Shown here in pieces: positions 34,078 through 43,600 of a stretch of DNA of 64,000 nt. The notes below the pieces were generated by a model that saw nothing but the letters and a program-made list of their open reading frames with translations, did no database searches and was not told the origin of the DNA. Numbering within the stretch: the stretch's first letter is position 1; every line of letters starts with the position of its first letter. The DNA is from Lentisphaerota bacterium (GTDB lineage Bacteria > Verrucomicrobiota > Lentisphaeria > Victivallales > Victivallaceae), in NCBI GenBank assembly GCA_015061815.1, contig SUVW01000007.1:31264-95263 (forward strand). The letters run 5' to 3'. The translations under genes were made by a program, and so were the position numbers.

Positions 34078-35268
34078 TTATTCTCCGGTACAGCGGTTGA
34101 TTTTGCCGGTAAAGGCCATCACTATTCCGAGGATGATTGCAAGGATCACAGTTCCGCTGATCAGTGCGAAATCTTCCATCTGCAGGATGATGAAATTGAC
34201 CGCATAGCTGAAAGCGAATACCGCCGCAAGGATCGTCGCCGGAAGCCATTTGCTGAAAAACATTCCGGCATAACCGCCGACCATCAGCACGATCACTCCG
34301 GCACTGATCATATATCCGGCGGTAAATCCGCATTTCTCCCCCACCGCCAGCAGCATCATATAGAAAAGTACCGGTGCACCGGAAGCAACGACATACTGTG
34401 CCGGATGGATTTCGGTTTTGCTCAAAAACTCACCGCAGACCAGGGTGAAAAAGAATACCGCCAGAAAAAACGCAGCATAGGTGACAGTTCTTTCCACCTG
34501 CTGATAAGTTCCGGCCGGGATGTAAAATTTCACCTGCGCTTTTTCCGGTTCACTTCCGTTGTTGAGGATATTATTGATCTGCCATCCGGCGGTGAAGCTC
34601 TTCTCTGTTATCTCTCTGGTATCCGGCAAAGTTCCGCTTTCTCCGAAATTGGGCGCGCCCCAGCTGCCGCTGAAAGAGATATCGTTGTGTCCGGCAGAGG
34701 CGGCAACGGTAAAACCGTCTGTGCCGCGCAGTTTGAGTTTGCAGGTGAATACCGCCGGAGCCGGAACGTCTTCCGGAACAGTGAAAACAAGCGTGCTGTC
34801 ACTGCCGCCGGCAGTATACGAGAGTTTTTGTCCGTTGAGTTCAGCTGAAATGTCCTGAAGACCTTTAAGATCGGAAATGTGCATGATCAGCTGTTTGCCG
34901 CCCTGATTGAAACCGGCGGTAATAACGCTTTGTGAAGTATAAACAACGCTCTGGTAGATGCCGAAATAACGTACTTCCGGAGAAAATGTGGTTTTTACGG
35001 TCAATGTTTCCGGTTTCCGTCCATTCAGCTGGATCGTGCCGATGGTCTGCGCCCGGCCCCATGCTTTGGCGATAGCTCCGGTGGCCTCCAGCTGATGCTT
35101 TTCCCGTTCCCTGGTGAGTGACTTGATCATCATTACCGGTATTTGCAGCAGGAGCAGTGCTGCCACGATGATGGTGATTTTTACACTCCATTTTTTTGCC
35201 AGTGGTGACGGTTCGTAATTGGCGGCACGGACGGCATCCGGCGGCAGTTCTGGGGAGGGATTTGACAT
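34078..35268 (-). CDS. CreD-like inner membrane protein
   Basis: 396 residues. One helix near 30-50 anchors the N-terminus, then a ~200-residue extracytoplasmic beta-rich region (VRYFGIYQSVVYTSQSVITA is a family mark), then about six helices from residue 265 on. CreD is known as an envelope-stress protein linked to the CreBC system in enterobacteria; no creBC is near here. It has its own promoter and terminator. Confidence 0.82.
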   Translation of the reverse strand: MSNPSPELPPDAVRAANYEPSPLAKKWSVKITIIVAALLLLQIPVMMIKSLTREREKHQLEATGAIAKAWGRAQTIGTIQLNGRKPETLTVKTTFSPEVRYFGIYQSVVYTSQSVITAGFNQGGKQLIMHISDLKGLQDISAELNGQKLSYTAGGSDSTLVFTVPEDVPAPAVFTCKLKLRGTDGFTVAASAGHNDISFSGSWGAPNFGESGTLPDTREITEKSFTAGWQINNILNNGSEPEKAQVKFYIPAGTYQQVERTVTYAAFFLAVFFFTLVCGEFLSKTEIHPAQYVVASGAPVLFYMMLLAVGEKCGFTAGYMISAGVIVLMVGGYAGMFFSKWLPATILAAVFAFSYAVNFIILQMEDFALISGTVILAIILGIVMAFTGKINRCTGE

Positions 35269-35304
35269 TTTTCCAAGTTTCCTTTCATGGTTTGAATTGT
35301 GGTT

Positions 35305-35333
35305 AATATAATGCTCCGCAAAGAGGAATGCAA
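35305..35333 (-). promoter_or_regulatory. Promoter of creD
   Basis: Minus-strand TTGCAT and TATATT at 17 bp. Confidence 0.5.
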
Positions 35334-35396
35334 GATTTTCAAGTGTAAAGTTATTTACAAAAATATTGCTGCCTGATGAATAATTGCTGCGGCGTG

Positions 35397-35438
35397 AAAA
35401 AACGGACTGCCGCGAATGAAAATCCGCAACAGTCCGTT
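35397..35438 (-). terminator. Terminator of the Gfo/Idh gene
   Basis: AACGGACTG and CAGTCCGTT arms enclose a second small stem, and the minus strand ends in TTTTTT. Confidence 0.75.
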
Positions 35439-35460
35439 GGAAAATATCCGGGAATAGTGG

Positions 35461-36597
35461 TCAGCGATTGAGTTTTTTCCAGACCGGTTCGAGGTCGATC
35501 ATCGTGCCTTTTTCCGCCGCTTCATCCAGCGCGATGGCAAATACGGCACTTTCCAATCCCTCATTGCCGCTGCATTTGGGAGCTGTCCCGTTGCACATGG
35601 TCTCATAGAGTTCTTTCATAATGAATCTGTCACCGCCGCCGTGTCCATCGCCGGAAAATTTGATGGAAGTTTCTCCCTCATCGCCCAATGTGCGGTAGGT
35701 GAGCATTCCGGAATACAATTCGATGGTCATCGTTCCTTCGGTGCAGTGGAACACCATCCGCCGTTCCGGTATCGGATTGCACATGGTGGCACAGAATGAA
35801 ACAAAAATATTGTTGCGGTAACGGGCGATGCAGATTTGATTGTCTTTCATATCATGGCCGCCCTCAAAAGGCATGTGTTTCCGGTGGGGATCCTCCCAGG
35901 TGAGGAATTGGTCACGGGAGTATTTTTCTTCGATATATTGATTTTCCGGAATGAAGAAATCCTGTTTGCCGAAAGAGGCTACCTGACTGGGCAGGGATTG
36001 GCAGAACCAGTTGATCAAATCCAGATCATGGCAGCATTTTTCCAGAATATGCGGTCCGGAAACTTCGCTGTCACGCCGCCAGTTGCAGACGATGTATCCG
36101 CCGTGTGCCGGCCGGATGTTTTCGTTGGCCTGAATGGTCATGATCCGGCCAAGTTTGCCGCTGTCAAGCATCTCTTTGGCCCGCCGGTAAAGCGGAGCAT
36201 AACGGAGAACAAAACCGGTGGAGAAAAGTTTACCGCTTTTTTGATGCGCTTCAAAAATTTCCTGACAATCATCAATGGTCGTGGCCAGCGGTTTTTCTGT
36301 GAATACATGTTTGCCGGCGGCGAATGCCTCCAGAATATGCTGTTTGTGGAAACCGTTGGGAGAAAACACCATCACCCATTCCACTCCGGGAGTGTTGATC
36401 GCTTCAATGCTTGATGAACAGTGTTTGGCTCCGGGGACCTGAAGCTGTTCACTAAAATCATCCATTTGTGCGGGGTCAGGATCGTAGACTGAAAGAATGT
36501 TGACATTGCGTTTGGAGTCGGTCAGAAGACAATTTACCACATATTTGGATCTGCCGCCGGCGGCAATAACTGCCACATTGATTTTTTTATCACACAT
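35461..36597 (-). CDS. Gfo/Idh/MocA family oxidoreductase
   Basis: 378 residues. The N-terminal dinucleotide fold reads INVAVIAAGGRSKYVVNCLL, and FTEKPLATTIDDCQEIFEAH is the classic EKP motif that holds the active-site lysine. HILEKCCHDLDLINWFCQSL gives the catalytic HD region. It should oxidise or reduce a sugar or inositol with NAD(P). It is divergent from an araC-type gene that may control it; extended -10 TGGTATAAT lies upstream. Confidence 0.9.
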   Translation of the reverse strand: MCDKKINVAVIAAGGRSKYVVNCLLTDSKRNVNILSVYDPDPAQMDDFSEQLQVPGAKHCSSSIEAINTPGVEWVMVFSPNGFHKQHILEAFAAGKHVFTEKPLATTIDDCQEIFEAHQKSGKLFSTGFVLRYAPLYRRAKEMLDSGKLGRIMTIQANENIRPAHGGYIVCNWRRDSEVSGPHILEKCCHDLDLINWFCQSLPSQVASFGKQDFFIPENQYIEEKYSRDQFLTWEDPHRKHMPFEGGHDMKDNQICIARYRNNIFVSFCATMCNPIPERRMVFHCTEGTMTIELYSGMLTYRTLGDEGETSIKFSGDGHGGGDRFIMKELYETMCNGTAPKCSGNEGLESAVFAIALDEAAEKGTMIDLEPVWKKLNR

Positions 36598-36614
36598 AAT
36601 TTATCCTTTCCTGT

Positions 36615-36643
36615 TTGAAAAAACTTTTGTCGGCATTTATATT
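36615..36643 (+). promoter_or_regulatory. Promoter of the araC-type gene
   Basis: TTGAAA and TATATT at 17 bp. On the other strand TGGTATAAT (near 36642-36650) overlaps and would serve the Gfo/Idh gene, so the two promoters face away from a shared core. Confidence 0.6.
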
Positions 36644-36667
36644 ATACCACATAAAATATGATTGCGG

Positions 36668-37546
36668 ATGGAAAAAAGTTGTATTATGGATGACAAAAAA
36701 ATAGAAATCAGTCAAGTTTCTCATATTCACCGCCTGATTGCCCGTATGCCGGAAGCTGCCAGAGAATACGGCCTGTGGGTCATCAACGGCTCGATCGGAG
36801 ATGTCAACCGCCGTTCATCATTTGACTTTTCACCTGACCGGCAGTTTGAATTTTATTCTTTAAGTCACATGTTTTCCGGTAAAGGAAAAATGCGTCTTGG
36901 CAACCGGGTATGGGAGATCGAAGCCGGTGATGCGGTGCTTGTCTGTCCGGGGGATTGGCATTTTTACGGTGGATATGACGGCAATTTTTATTGCGAAGAT
37001 GCCATCCGTTTCTGCGGCCGGATCCCGGATTTCATGCGCCGCAACGGTATGCTGCGTACCTCGGTGCTGCATATCGGGGCAGTCCGGCGGCTGATGCCGT
37101 TGATCGAATGTTCCCGGTCGCCTGATCCTGATGCCTGGCTGAAAGCTGCTCTCGGTTTGCAGGAACTGCTGCTGGAATTCAGCAAGAGAAACCGTCCGTC
37201 ACCGATAGAATCACTGCTCAATACCATTCATGATGCTCCTCCGGAACATTGGTGGAGCGTGGAGGAACTGGCCGAATTACGCGGAATATCCTGTGATCGC
37301 CTGCGTCGGGAATTCCTCCGGCATACCGGTATGCTGCCGAAAACTTATCTGGAAAATTTCAAACTCCGGCGGGCCGCAGAGTATCTGACCTCTTTTCCCG
37401 GTTCAGTAACCGATACTGCTTTGCATTTCGGATATGTTGACCGTTACCACTTCAGCCGTCGTTTCAAGCATCTTTTCGGCGTATCTCCGGATCAGTACCG
37501 CAAACTTTTTCCGCAGCAGCTCAATGATGATACGCCCCGCCGTTGA
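36668..37546 (+). CDS. AraC family transcriptional regulator
   Basis: About 292 residues. A cupin-like sensor half (about 50-130; GDAVLVCPGDWHFYGGYDG) is followed by two helix-turn-helix units (LAELRGISCDRLRREFLRHT and TDTALHFGYVDRYHFSRRFK, then FGVSPDQYRK). The cupin suggests a sugar ligand. The start is uncertain: TTG 36662, ATG 36668 and ATG 36686 are all in frame and none has a clear ribosome-binding site. It is divergent from the Gfo/Idh gene. Confidence 0.9.
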   Translation: MEKSCIMDDKKIEISQVSHIHRLIARMPEAAREYGLWVINGSIGDVNRRSSFDFSPDRQFEFYSLSHMFSGKGKMRLGNRVWEIEAGDAVLVCPGDWHFYGGYDGNFYCEDAIRFCGRIPDFMRRNGMLRTSVLHIGAVRRLMPLIECSRSPDPDAWLKAALGLQELLLEFSKRNRPSPIESLLNTIHDAPPEHWWSVEELAELRGISCDRLRREFLRHTGMLPKTYLENFKLRRAAEYLTSFPGSVTDTALHFGYVDRYHFSRRFKHLFGVSPDQYRKLFPQQLNDDTPRR

Positions 37547-37970
37547 GTAAATTCAACGCCCGGTATACCTGTTCCAGGCAGAGCAGCCGTGCCATTTCAT
37601 GGGTGAATGTCAATTTGGAAAGTGCCCATAACTTTCCGGCCCGGGCCTTGACTTCCGGAGCAATGCCGTATGGGCCGCCGATGATAAAAACTGTTTTCCG
37701 GTCGATTTTTTCCAGAAATGCGGAAAATTCTCCGGTTGTGAATTCTTTGCCCTCTTCAGTGAGAACGATCACCATCGCCCCGCGATCTTTTTCCAGTTCC
37801 CGCAGCATTGCTTTGCCTTCATTATCAACATTTGAATCCGGCAGGATGACCACTTCGCATTTGCCGTAGGCTTTCAAACGGGTGAGATATTCCTGACAGC
37901 GGGCATCGAAAGCGCGGTCGCGCATTTTACCGACGGCGATCAGTTTGATGATCTTTTCGTATTTCGCCAT
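37521..37970 (-). CDS. rlmH: 23S rRNA (pseudouridine-1915-N3) methyltransferase RlmH
   Basis: 149 residues starting MAKYEKIIKLIAVGKMRDRA; a longer frame reaching 38057 overlaps the upstream glycosyltransferase and is rejected. VIVLTEEGKEFTTGEFSAFL and FIIGGPYGIAPEVKARAGKL form the SPOUT SAM site. The protein ends YHH where the family nearly always has YHR. The end overlaps the araC-type gene by 26 bp, tail to tail. Confidence 0.9.
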   Translation of the reverse strand: MAKYEKIIKLIAVGKMRDRAFDARCQEYLTRLKAYGKCEVVILPDSNVDNEGKAMLRELEKDRGAMVIVLTEEGKEFTTGEFSAFLEKIDRKTVFIIGGPYGIAPEVKARAGKLWALSKLTFTHEMARLLCLEQVYRALNLLNGGAYHH

Positions 37971-37987
37971 TGTTTTCCGGTGAATCT

Positions 37988-39367
37988 TCAGGATATTCGC
38001 GGTGAAGATGAGGCGATCCCGGAAGAGTTCTCTTTTTTCACTTCCCGGGTCATCCACTTGGAATTGCGCATGGTTATCCAGCTGTAGGCGCAGATCCAGG
38101 ATAGAGCGACCAGATTGAATAAACCGACGCCGAAGGCCAGAACAGCCTTTAACGGAGACTCTTTTTCAGCGTAAAGCAACGCAGGGATGGTCGCCCAGAG
38201 CCAGCAGATGGCAATAGCGTACGCTCCCAGCATCGGCAGTGTTTCAGGTTCAAAAATGATCAGCCAGAACAGCACCGGAATGGAACACAGCGGCAGAATA
38301 AGACCGGAGAGCTGAAATATCAGATTCAACTGCAGAGCCGCGATCCGCCAGCTTTTCGGGAAAGTCCGGAAAAAGTGCTGACACATCAACAGCCCCTCGC
38401 GGACATCTCCCCGGGTCCAGCGGATGAGAGTCCGGCACAGCTGCGGGTAATCTGTCGGTACATTGGTGGTGATCTGCGCCTCTTTCTGCAGGACAACATG
38501 GTAACCATTACGCAACAGGATACTGGTCAATGCCCGGTCTTCACCGATGTGCGAAGGCAATCCGCAGAAAGTTTGATTCAGCCACATATCCAGATGCGGC
38601 AGCAATGCGGATTTCCGGAAGGCACTGATAGCTCCGGGCGAACAGAGTACCGCGCCGATGGTGCTTTGACCGCAACGCAGAAAATCACAGCTGAATACGA
38701 AAAATATATCCAGCATCTTCGGAATGAATCCCTGATTGATATTCGCTACCCGCACTGTTCCGGCGGCACCGCCGACTTTGCTGTCGGCAAAGGGCAGCAC
38801 CAGATTGGCAATAGTGGAACTCTCAACGATGGAGTCACTGTCAATGGTAATGACCAATTCATGTTTTGCTTCATGGAAACCCCGGTAAAGTGCGGCCTTT
38901 TTGCCGCCGTTCTTTTCCAGATTTATCGCCCGGATCAGGCCGTTGGATTCTCCGGCGGCCAGTTTTATCCAGTTCCAGGTGTCATCTTTTGAACCGTCAT
39001 TGATGGCGATTATTTCCAGTTTGTCTGCCGGATAATCACTTTTCAACAGACTGCGCAGGGTATCTGCCACTGCGCTGCCTTCATTGTATGCCGGTACGAT
39101 GACCGTGCATCCGGGCAGCGGACGATCTGCCGGCCAGCGGGAGGCCGGTTTGTAAAAGCAGACCAGAATCGCCTGAAAAAGCATGAATCCGGCAGTCAAT
39201 ACCGCCACCGTCAGACCGAAGTAAAACGGCAGTTCGTAACCGTGACGCTCGACCATTTCCGCGATCCGCGTCAGCGAAATACGGTAACAGAACATCCAGG
39301 AAACGATACCGAAGCATCCCGTGAATACGGTTATCCCGAATAATTTTTTCCAATCAATCATTTTCAT
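37988..39367 (-). CDS. Membrane glycosyltransferase family 2 (processive, hyaluronan/PNAG-synthase-like)
   Basis: About 459 residues. Two N-terminal helices precede a GT2 domain: VIVPAYNEGSAVADTLRSLL, IAINDGSKDDTW, VITIDSDSIV, HIGEDRALTSILLRNGYHV and LIRWTRGDVREGLL. The usual QxxRW is here TLIRW, so its first glutamine is missing. Three to four helices close the protein. Processive members make beta-linked polysaccharide across the membrane. A start 20 codons further up is possible but unsupported. Follows a GT4 gene by 86 bp. Confidence 0.85.
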   Translation of the reverse strand: MKMIDWKKLFGITVFTGCFGIVSWMFCYRISLTRIAEMVERHGYELPFYFGLTVAVLTAGFMLFQAILVCFYKPASRWPADRPLPGCTVIVPAYNEGSAVADTLRSLLKSDYPADKLEIIAINDGSKDDTWNWIKLAAGESNGLIRAINLEKNGGKKAALYRGFHEAKHELVITIDSDSIVESSTIANLVLPFADSKVGGAAGTVRVANINQGFIPKMLDIFFVFSCDFLRCGQSTIGAVLCSPGAISAFRKSALLPHLDMWLNQTFCGLPSHIGEDRALTSILLRNGYHVVLQKEAQITTNVPTDYPQLCRTLIRWTRGDVREGLLMCQHFFRTFPKSWRIAALQLNLIFQLSGLILPLCSIPVLFWLIIFEPETLPMLGAYAIAICWLWATIPALLYAEKESPLKAVLAFGVGLFNLVALSWICAYSWITMRNSKWMTREVKKENSSGIASSSPRIS

Positions 39368-39453
39368 CGGACTTGTGAATTTGACCTTATATATAAACTT
39401 ATATTGCTGAAATACATAATATAGCACACAAACACTCTTTTTTCAAGAGCAGA

Positions 39454-40488
39454 TCAATCGAAAAGGCGTTCGCTGATAAAGCCGGACAGTGCTTTTGCTG
39501 CGTTTCCCGGCAGATATTTTTCACCGGAAAGCAATGCTGAATCCGACATTTTCCGGCGGCAGGAGTGATCCGACAATGCGGATATCGCATTTGCCCATTC
39601 ATCATCGCTCTGAACCAGAAAACCATTGACCTTATCGGTTATCACCCGGCAGTTTTCACCTACCGGAGAGGCGATCCCCGGAATACCGGCACGCAAATAA
39701 CACAGCAGTTTGTAAGCTGATTTGCCCCGGGCAAACGGGGTGTCGGGCAGCGGCATGATGCCGGCATGGGCCGAAGCCAGTGCCGCTGCTTCAGCGGCAT
39801 CGGACCATTGGATGAAACGGCTGGATATTCCGGGCAGGGGGCAGGATGGATCGCCGCCGACGATCAGCAGTTCAAAATCGCTTTTTTTTCCGGCGGCCTG
39901 CAATGCTTCGCGCCGGTCATAGAGAAATTGATAGGTCACCGGAGTGCCGGTCCAGACCAGAGTCAGGCGTTCGGGTTTTTCCGTTCCCGGATGGATGATT
40001 TCCGGCGGGGTGGTCGGCAGTTTCAGCAAATGGCGGTTATATCTGCTGAATTTTTCCGCCAGCACATCATTGGCAACGATGATCCCGGCGGCATTGGTTA
40101 TCAATTCGGGATACTTGTTTTTCAACAGAGGTATCCGGGCGTAATGCAGATAGACCGCGTCATCAAAGTTGAGAATGTAAGGGTGTTTTTTCAAGAACCG
40201 TCTTTCCATGAAAAACGGCAGAAACGGCAGCAATTCATATTCGATCACCGCCGGAACGCCATCCGGCAGAGAGGACATTTGCCGGAACCTGCGAAAATAG
40301 GCGGCGGTGATTTGCCGGTAATCGCGCTTTTTTCCGGCATAGAGATCCTGCAGATACGCATCGGTAAAAAAAGATGAACAGCTTACATCAAAACCTTCTT
40401 TTTCCAGAAAAGGGATAAACTGCCGGAAACGCAGACGGCTTGAAGCTCCCAGACGATCATAACGGGTCCACATGGATAGTTTTTTCAT
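39454..40488 (-). CDS. Glycosyltransferase family 4-like protein
   Basis: 344 residues with two Rossmann halves. MKKLSMWTRYDRLGASSRLR is a common opening of this group; the donor half has LTLVWTGTPVTYQFLYDR and FARGKSAYKLLCYLRAGIPG. Donor and acceptor unknown; likely surface glycan synthesis with the GT2 gene. Start overlaps the xseA stop (ATGA). Confidence 0.82.
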   Translation of the reverse strand: MKKLSMWTRYDRLGASSRLRFRQFIPFLEKEGFDVSCSSFFTDAYLQDLYAGKKRDYRQITAAYFRRFRQMSSLPDGVPAVIEYELLPFLPFFMERRFLKKHPYILNFDDAVYLHYARIPLLKNKYPELITNAAGIIVANDVLAEKFSRYNRHLLKLPTTPPEIIHPGTEKPERLTLVWTGTPVTYQFLYDRREALQAAGKKSDFELLIVGGDPSCPLPGISSRFIQWSDAAEAAALASAHAGIMPLPDTPFARGKSAYKLLCYLRAGIPGIASPVGENCRVITDKVNGFLVQSDDEWANAISALSDHSCRRKMSDSALLSGEKYLPGNAAKALSGFISERLFD

Positions 40489-41675
40489 ATTGTTTTCACC
40501 CCGACTGAACCATCCGCGAACCGCACTTGCAGCTCCGTACCCGGTTTATGGCAGCTGGTGGAAATCACCTGCGTACCCTCTGAATTGAATACCATCGCGT
40601 AACCGCGCTCCAACTGACGGGTCGGATTGAGCGTATTGAGTGCCGTATCCAGATTTTCCAACTCTCTGCGGCGTGCAGCACAGGTCAAGCGCAATGCCGC
40701 AGCCGCCCGTATTTCCAATTCATCTATGCGCTGGCGGCAACTGTTCAGCATCCGTTCCGGAGAGTGAAGAGCCAAACGTCCGGAGAGTTGTTCAATTTTA
40801 TTCCGGCGGCTGCTTACTCCCATATTCATTGCATACGAGATATCTTTTAGAGCCCGATCCAGTCTGCCGGATATTTCATCGTGTCTGCCAATGACCAATT
40901 CGGCGGCTGCTGACGGTGTCGGGACCCGCAAATCAGCGGCGAAGTCGCAGATGGTAAAATCTATCTCATGCCCGACTGCACTGATGACCGGGATGGAACT
41001 GCCGGCTACACTTCTGGCAACGATTTCCTCATTGAAGCACCACAGATCTTCCATACTGCCGCCGCCCCGGGTGATAACTATCACATCTGCCATTTGGGTG
41101 CGGTTGAAAAATTTTATGCCCGATGCCAATTGTTCCGCCGCTCCGGCTCCCTGTACCTGGGCCGGGAATATCCGCACTTCCACATTGGGGAAGCGGCGGT
41201 TGAGTATCTGCAGAAAATCCCGGATCGCCGCCCCGCTGGGACTGCTGACCACTCCAATGCGCCGGGGCAGCTGCGGGATCGGTTTTTTGCGGGACGGATC
41301 AAAAAGTCCCTCTGCTTCCAGTTTGGCTTTCAACTGTTCAAAACGCTGCTGCAAGATGCCGATCCCGGCCAGCCGGAGTTGTTTGACGTTGAATTGATAT
41401 TCCCCCCGGGTGTCGTAGACTGACAGATTGCCCCACACTTCAACCAGAGTGCCGTTGTCTACTCCCAGTTCCCGGCAGCGGGCAGCCCCGTTGAACCAGC
41501 AGACCCGGATTTGGCATTTGTCATCTTTCATCTGAAAGTAGGCATGCCCGGAACGGTGGAGCAGTATGGAACCGACTTCTCCGCCCATCCAGAATGGCAT
41601 GAAAGCTCCTTCCAGAGTCTCTTTGACGGCCCGGTTTACTGCGCTTACGCTCCAGATCGGTTCGGCGGGATTCAT
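40485..41675 (-). CDS. xseA: Exodeoxyribonuclease VII large subunit
   Basis: 396 residues from ATG 41675. An OB fold at the N-terminus (WSVSAVNRAVKETLEGAF) precedes the catalytic domain (RIGVVSSPSGAAIRDFLQIL, VIVITRGGGSMEDLWCFNEE, PVISAVGHEIDFTICDFAAD). A coiled-coil follows at 260-360. It degrades single-stranded DNA in both directions together with XseB. No xseB was found in the window. Confidence 0.94.
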   Translation of the reverse strand: MNPAEPIWSVSAVNRAVKETLEGAFMPFWMGGEVGSILLHRSGHAYFQMKDDKCQIRVCWFNGAARCRELGVDNGTLVEVWGNLSVYDTRGEYQFNVKQLRLAGIGILQQRFEQLKAKLEAEGLFDPSRKKPIPQLPRRIGVVSSPSGAAIRDFLQILNRRFPNVEVRIFPAQVQGAGAAEQLASGIKFFNRTQMADVIVITRGGGSMEDLWCFNEEIVARSVAGSSIPVISAVGHEIDFTICDFAADLRVPTPSAAAELVIGRHDEISGRLDRALKDISYAMNMGVSSRRNKIEQLSGRLALHSPERMLNSCRQRIDELEIRAAAALRLTCAARRRELENLDTALNTLNPTRQLERGYAMVFNSEGTQVISTSCHKPGTELQVRFADGSVGVKTI

Positions 41676-41703
41676 TATCGGCAAGCTCCTGAAGCGGCAG
41701 AGA

Positions 41704-42345
41704 TCAGGAATTTACTGCCGGACGGATGTAGCACATCCTGTCGGTATCGTTGTCAAACTCTCCGGGGAATTTGACCAGAGCAGTCAAATCCGGTTCAGCA
41801 GTGCTGAAATCAACTGCAGAATCCAAAAGTTTCTGCAAAACCTCTTTTTCCTGGGCAAAAGCTGCCAGTTTCATCGGATTTTCAGCAAAATATTTTTTGG
41901 CATTGTCGCTGTTGAGTATCAACTCTTCACCGGTCGGGATCAGTACGGAATTGAGTTTTTTCACTCCGAAACAGAGCAGTTCTTTGTTTCTTCCGTCATA
42001 GAGAATACCGGCCGATTCGTTTTCAGCCAAATCCAGCGTTGCCGCCAGAGCCAATGCTCCGGGGACACAGCGGAAGCGCAGAGCCGGATTATTCACTGAC
42101 CAACCGGCTCCCAGTGCCGCGACCACCCGCAGAAAGGTGAAACTTCCCGGACCGGCACCGAATGTCCAGCGGCAGACATCCTGCAATCTGACCTGACAGC
42201 GAGCCAATTCGTTCAGGGCAAATTCCGGAACCTGCGAAGCATCCCGGGGATGCATCATCTGACAGGCACTGTGTAATAAATTTTCTCCGTCAAAGAGGGC
42301 AAACGCCAATCTTCCCGGTTGCGGATCAAGTACTCCGTGCAACAT
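41704..42345 (-). CDS. tsaB: tRNA threonylcarbamoyladenosine protein TsaB
   Basis: 213 residues with the divergent ASKHA fold and the GAGPGSFTFLRVVAALG block (family GPGSFTGLR). It partners TsaD and TsaE in t6A formation on tRNA. RBS unclear; start chosen as the only ATG before LDPQPGRLAFALFDG. Confidence 0.85.
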   Translation of the reverse strand: MLHGVLDPQPGRLAFALFDGENLLHSACQMMHPRDASQVPEFALNELARCQVRLQDVCRWTFGAGPGSFTFLRVVAALGAGWSVNNPALRFRCVPGALALAATLDLAENESAGILYDGRNKELLCFGVKKLNSVLIPTGEELILNSDNAKKYFAENPMKLAAFAQEKEVLQKLLDSAVDFSTAEPDLTALVKFPGEFDNDTDRMCYIRPAVNS

Positions 42346-42369
42346 ATTTTTTTCCCTTTCCCCGGAAAA

Positions 42370-43578
42370 TTATTTCTGTAATATCCTTGCAACCAACTCT
42401 TCGTCACTTAAAGCTTTGCGGAAGTCGGCCACCTCACCGTCAACGATCACCGCCTCGGCCGGCATCGGACGTAAATTGTAAACAGAACCCATTGAATAAC
42501 AGTATGCTCCGGCATTCCTGATCCCTAAAAGGTCATACTCCCGGATCTCCGGCAGCAGCCGCTGTTCGGCAAAGCGGTCACCGGTTTCACAAATATTGCC
42601 GCAGACATCATAAAGAGCCGGTGGGCCATCCGGATTGGTGAGATTTTCGATTTTGTGATAAGCACCGTAAAGTACCGGACGGATCAATTGGGGAAATCCG
42701 GAATTACATCCGGCGATCACCCGGGAACGGTTATGTTTGATGGTGTTTACTTCCACGATCAATGTGCCGCACTCGGCACTTAAAAATTTGCCCGGTTCAA
42801 AACGCATCAGCAGTTCTTTACCGTATTTTTCACAGAAACGGTCAAACTTATCGCTGATCTTTCTGCCCATGTCAACATAATCTATCCGTGCCTCATCATC
42901 TTTATAAGGAACTTTGAAGCCGCCGCCGAAATCGAGAAATTCCAGTTCGGCAAAGCGTTCTTTTGTGGCGACCGCCATCAGATTGTCCATGCTTTTCAAG
43001 ACACTTTCCGCGTGCTGCAGTCCGCTGCCGGTATGTTCATGCAGGCCGATGATGTGCAGATTTCCGGCCCGGGCGATTGCCGCTGCTTCATCTGCATCAG
43101 AAAGCAGAATGCCGAATTTGGTCAGATCGCCGCCGGTCATGGTCATTATGTTATCTCCGTCACACACATCGGGGTTGAAGCGCAGACAGATCCGGCTGCC
43201 GGGATATCCGGCGGCACACTTTTTCAACCGGGACAGAGAACCGATATTGACAGTGACACCGGTTTTCATCACCCGGTCAAATTCAGCATCGGTCATGTTG
43301 TTGGCAGTGTAGATGATTTTTTCCGGAGCAAATCCCAGAGCCAGAGCCAGAGTCACTTCGCCGGGGCTGACGGCATCAATGCCGGAACCGGCCTCTTTCA
43401 ACAATGTGAGAAGTGCCGGATTGTAGTTGGCTTTTAACGCATAGTGGATATGTAGCCGGGGACAGGGTATAAAAGAGAACAATTCCCGGTAACGTTTCAA
43501 CATCAGATCTCCGTCGTAAACGAATAACGGAGTCCCGTAAGTCCGGGCAAGTTCAATAAGCCGGTTATTGGAAATCAT
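42370..43578 (-). CDS. lysA: Diaminopimelate decarboxylase family protein
   Basis: 402 residues of the PLP alanine-racemase-type fold: HYALKANYNPALL carries the PLP lysine, GLHEHTGSGLQ matches the HIGSG loop, LEFLDFGGGFKVPY and the C-terminal CGNICETGDRF and NAGAYCYSM hold the active-site residues. Closely related carboxynorspermidine or other decarboxylases are possible, though the CxxxxCExxD pattern suits lysine biosynthesis. Starts at MISNNRLIELARTYG with AGGAG 8 bases away. Confidence 0.85.
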   Translation of the reverse strand: MISNNRLIELARTYGTPLFVYDGDLMLKRYRELFSFIPCPRLHIHYALKANYNPALLTLLKEAGSGIDAVSPGEVTLALALGFAPEKIIYTANNMTDAEFDRVMKTGVTVNIGSLSRLKKCAAGYPGSRICLRFNPDVCDGDNIMTMTGGDLTKFGILLSDADEAAAIARAGNLHIIGLHEHTGSGLQHAESVLKSMDNLMAVATKERFAELEFLDFGGGFKVPYKDDEARIDYVDMGRKISDKFDRFCEKYGKELLMRFEPGKFLSAECGTLIVEVNTIKHNRSRVIAGCNSGFPQLIRPVLYGAYHKIENLTNPDGPPALYDVCGNICETGDRFAEQRLLPEIREYDLLGIRNAGAYCYSMGSVYNLRPMPAEAVIVDGEVADFRKALSDEELVARILQK

Positions 43579-43600
43579 GAATTTGTACTCCTCTTGTAAT

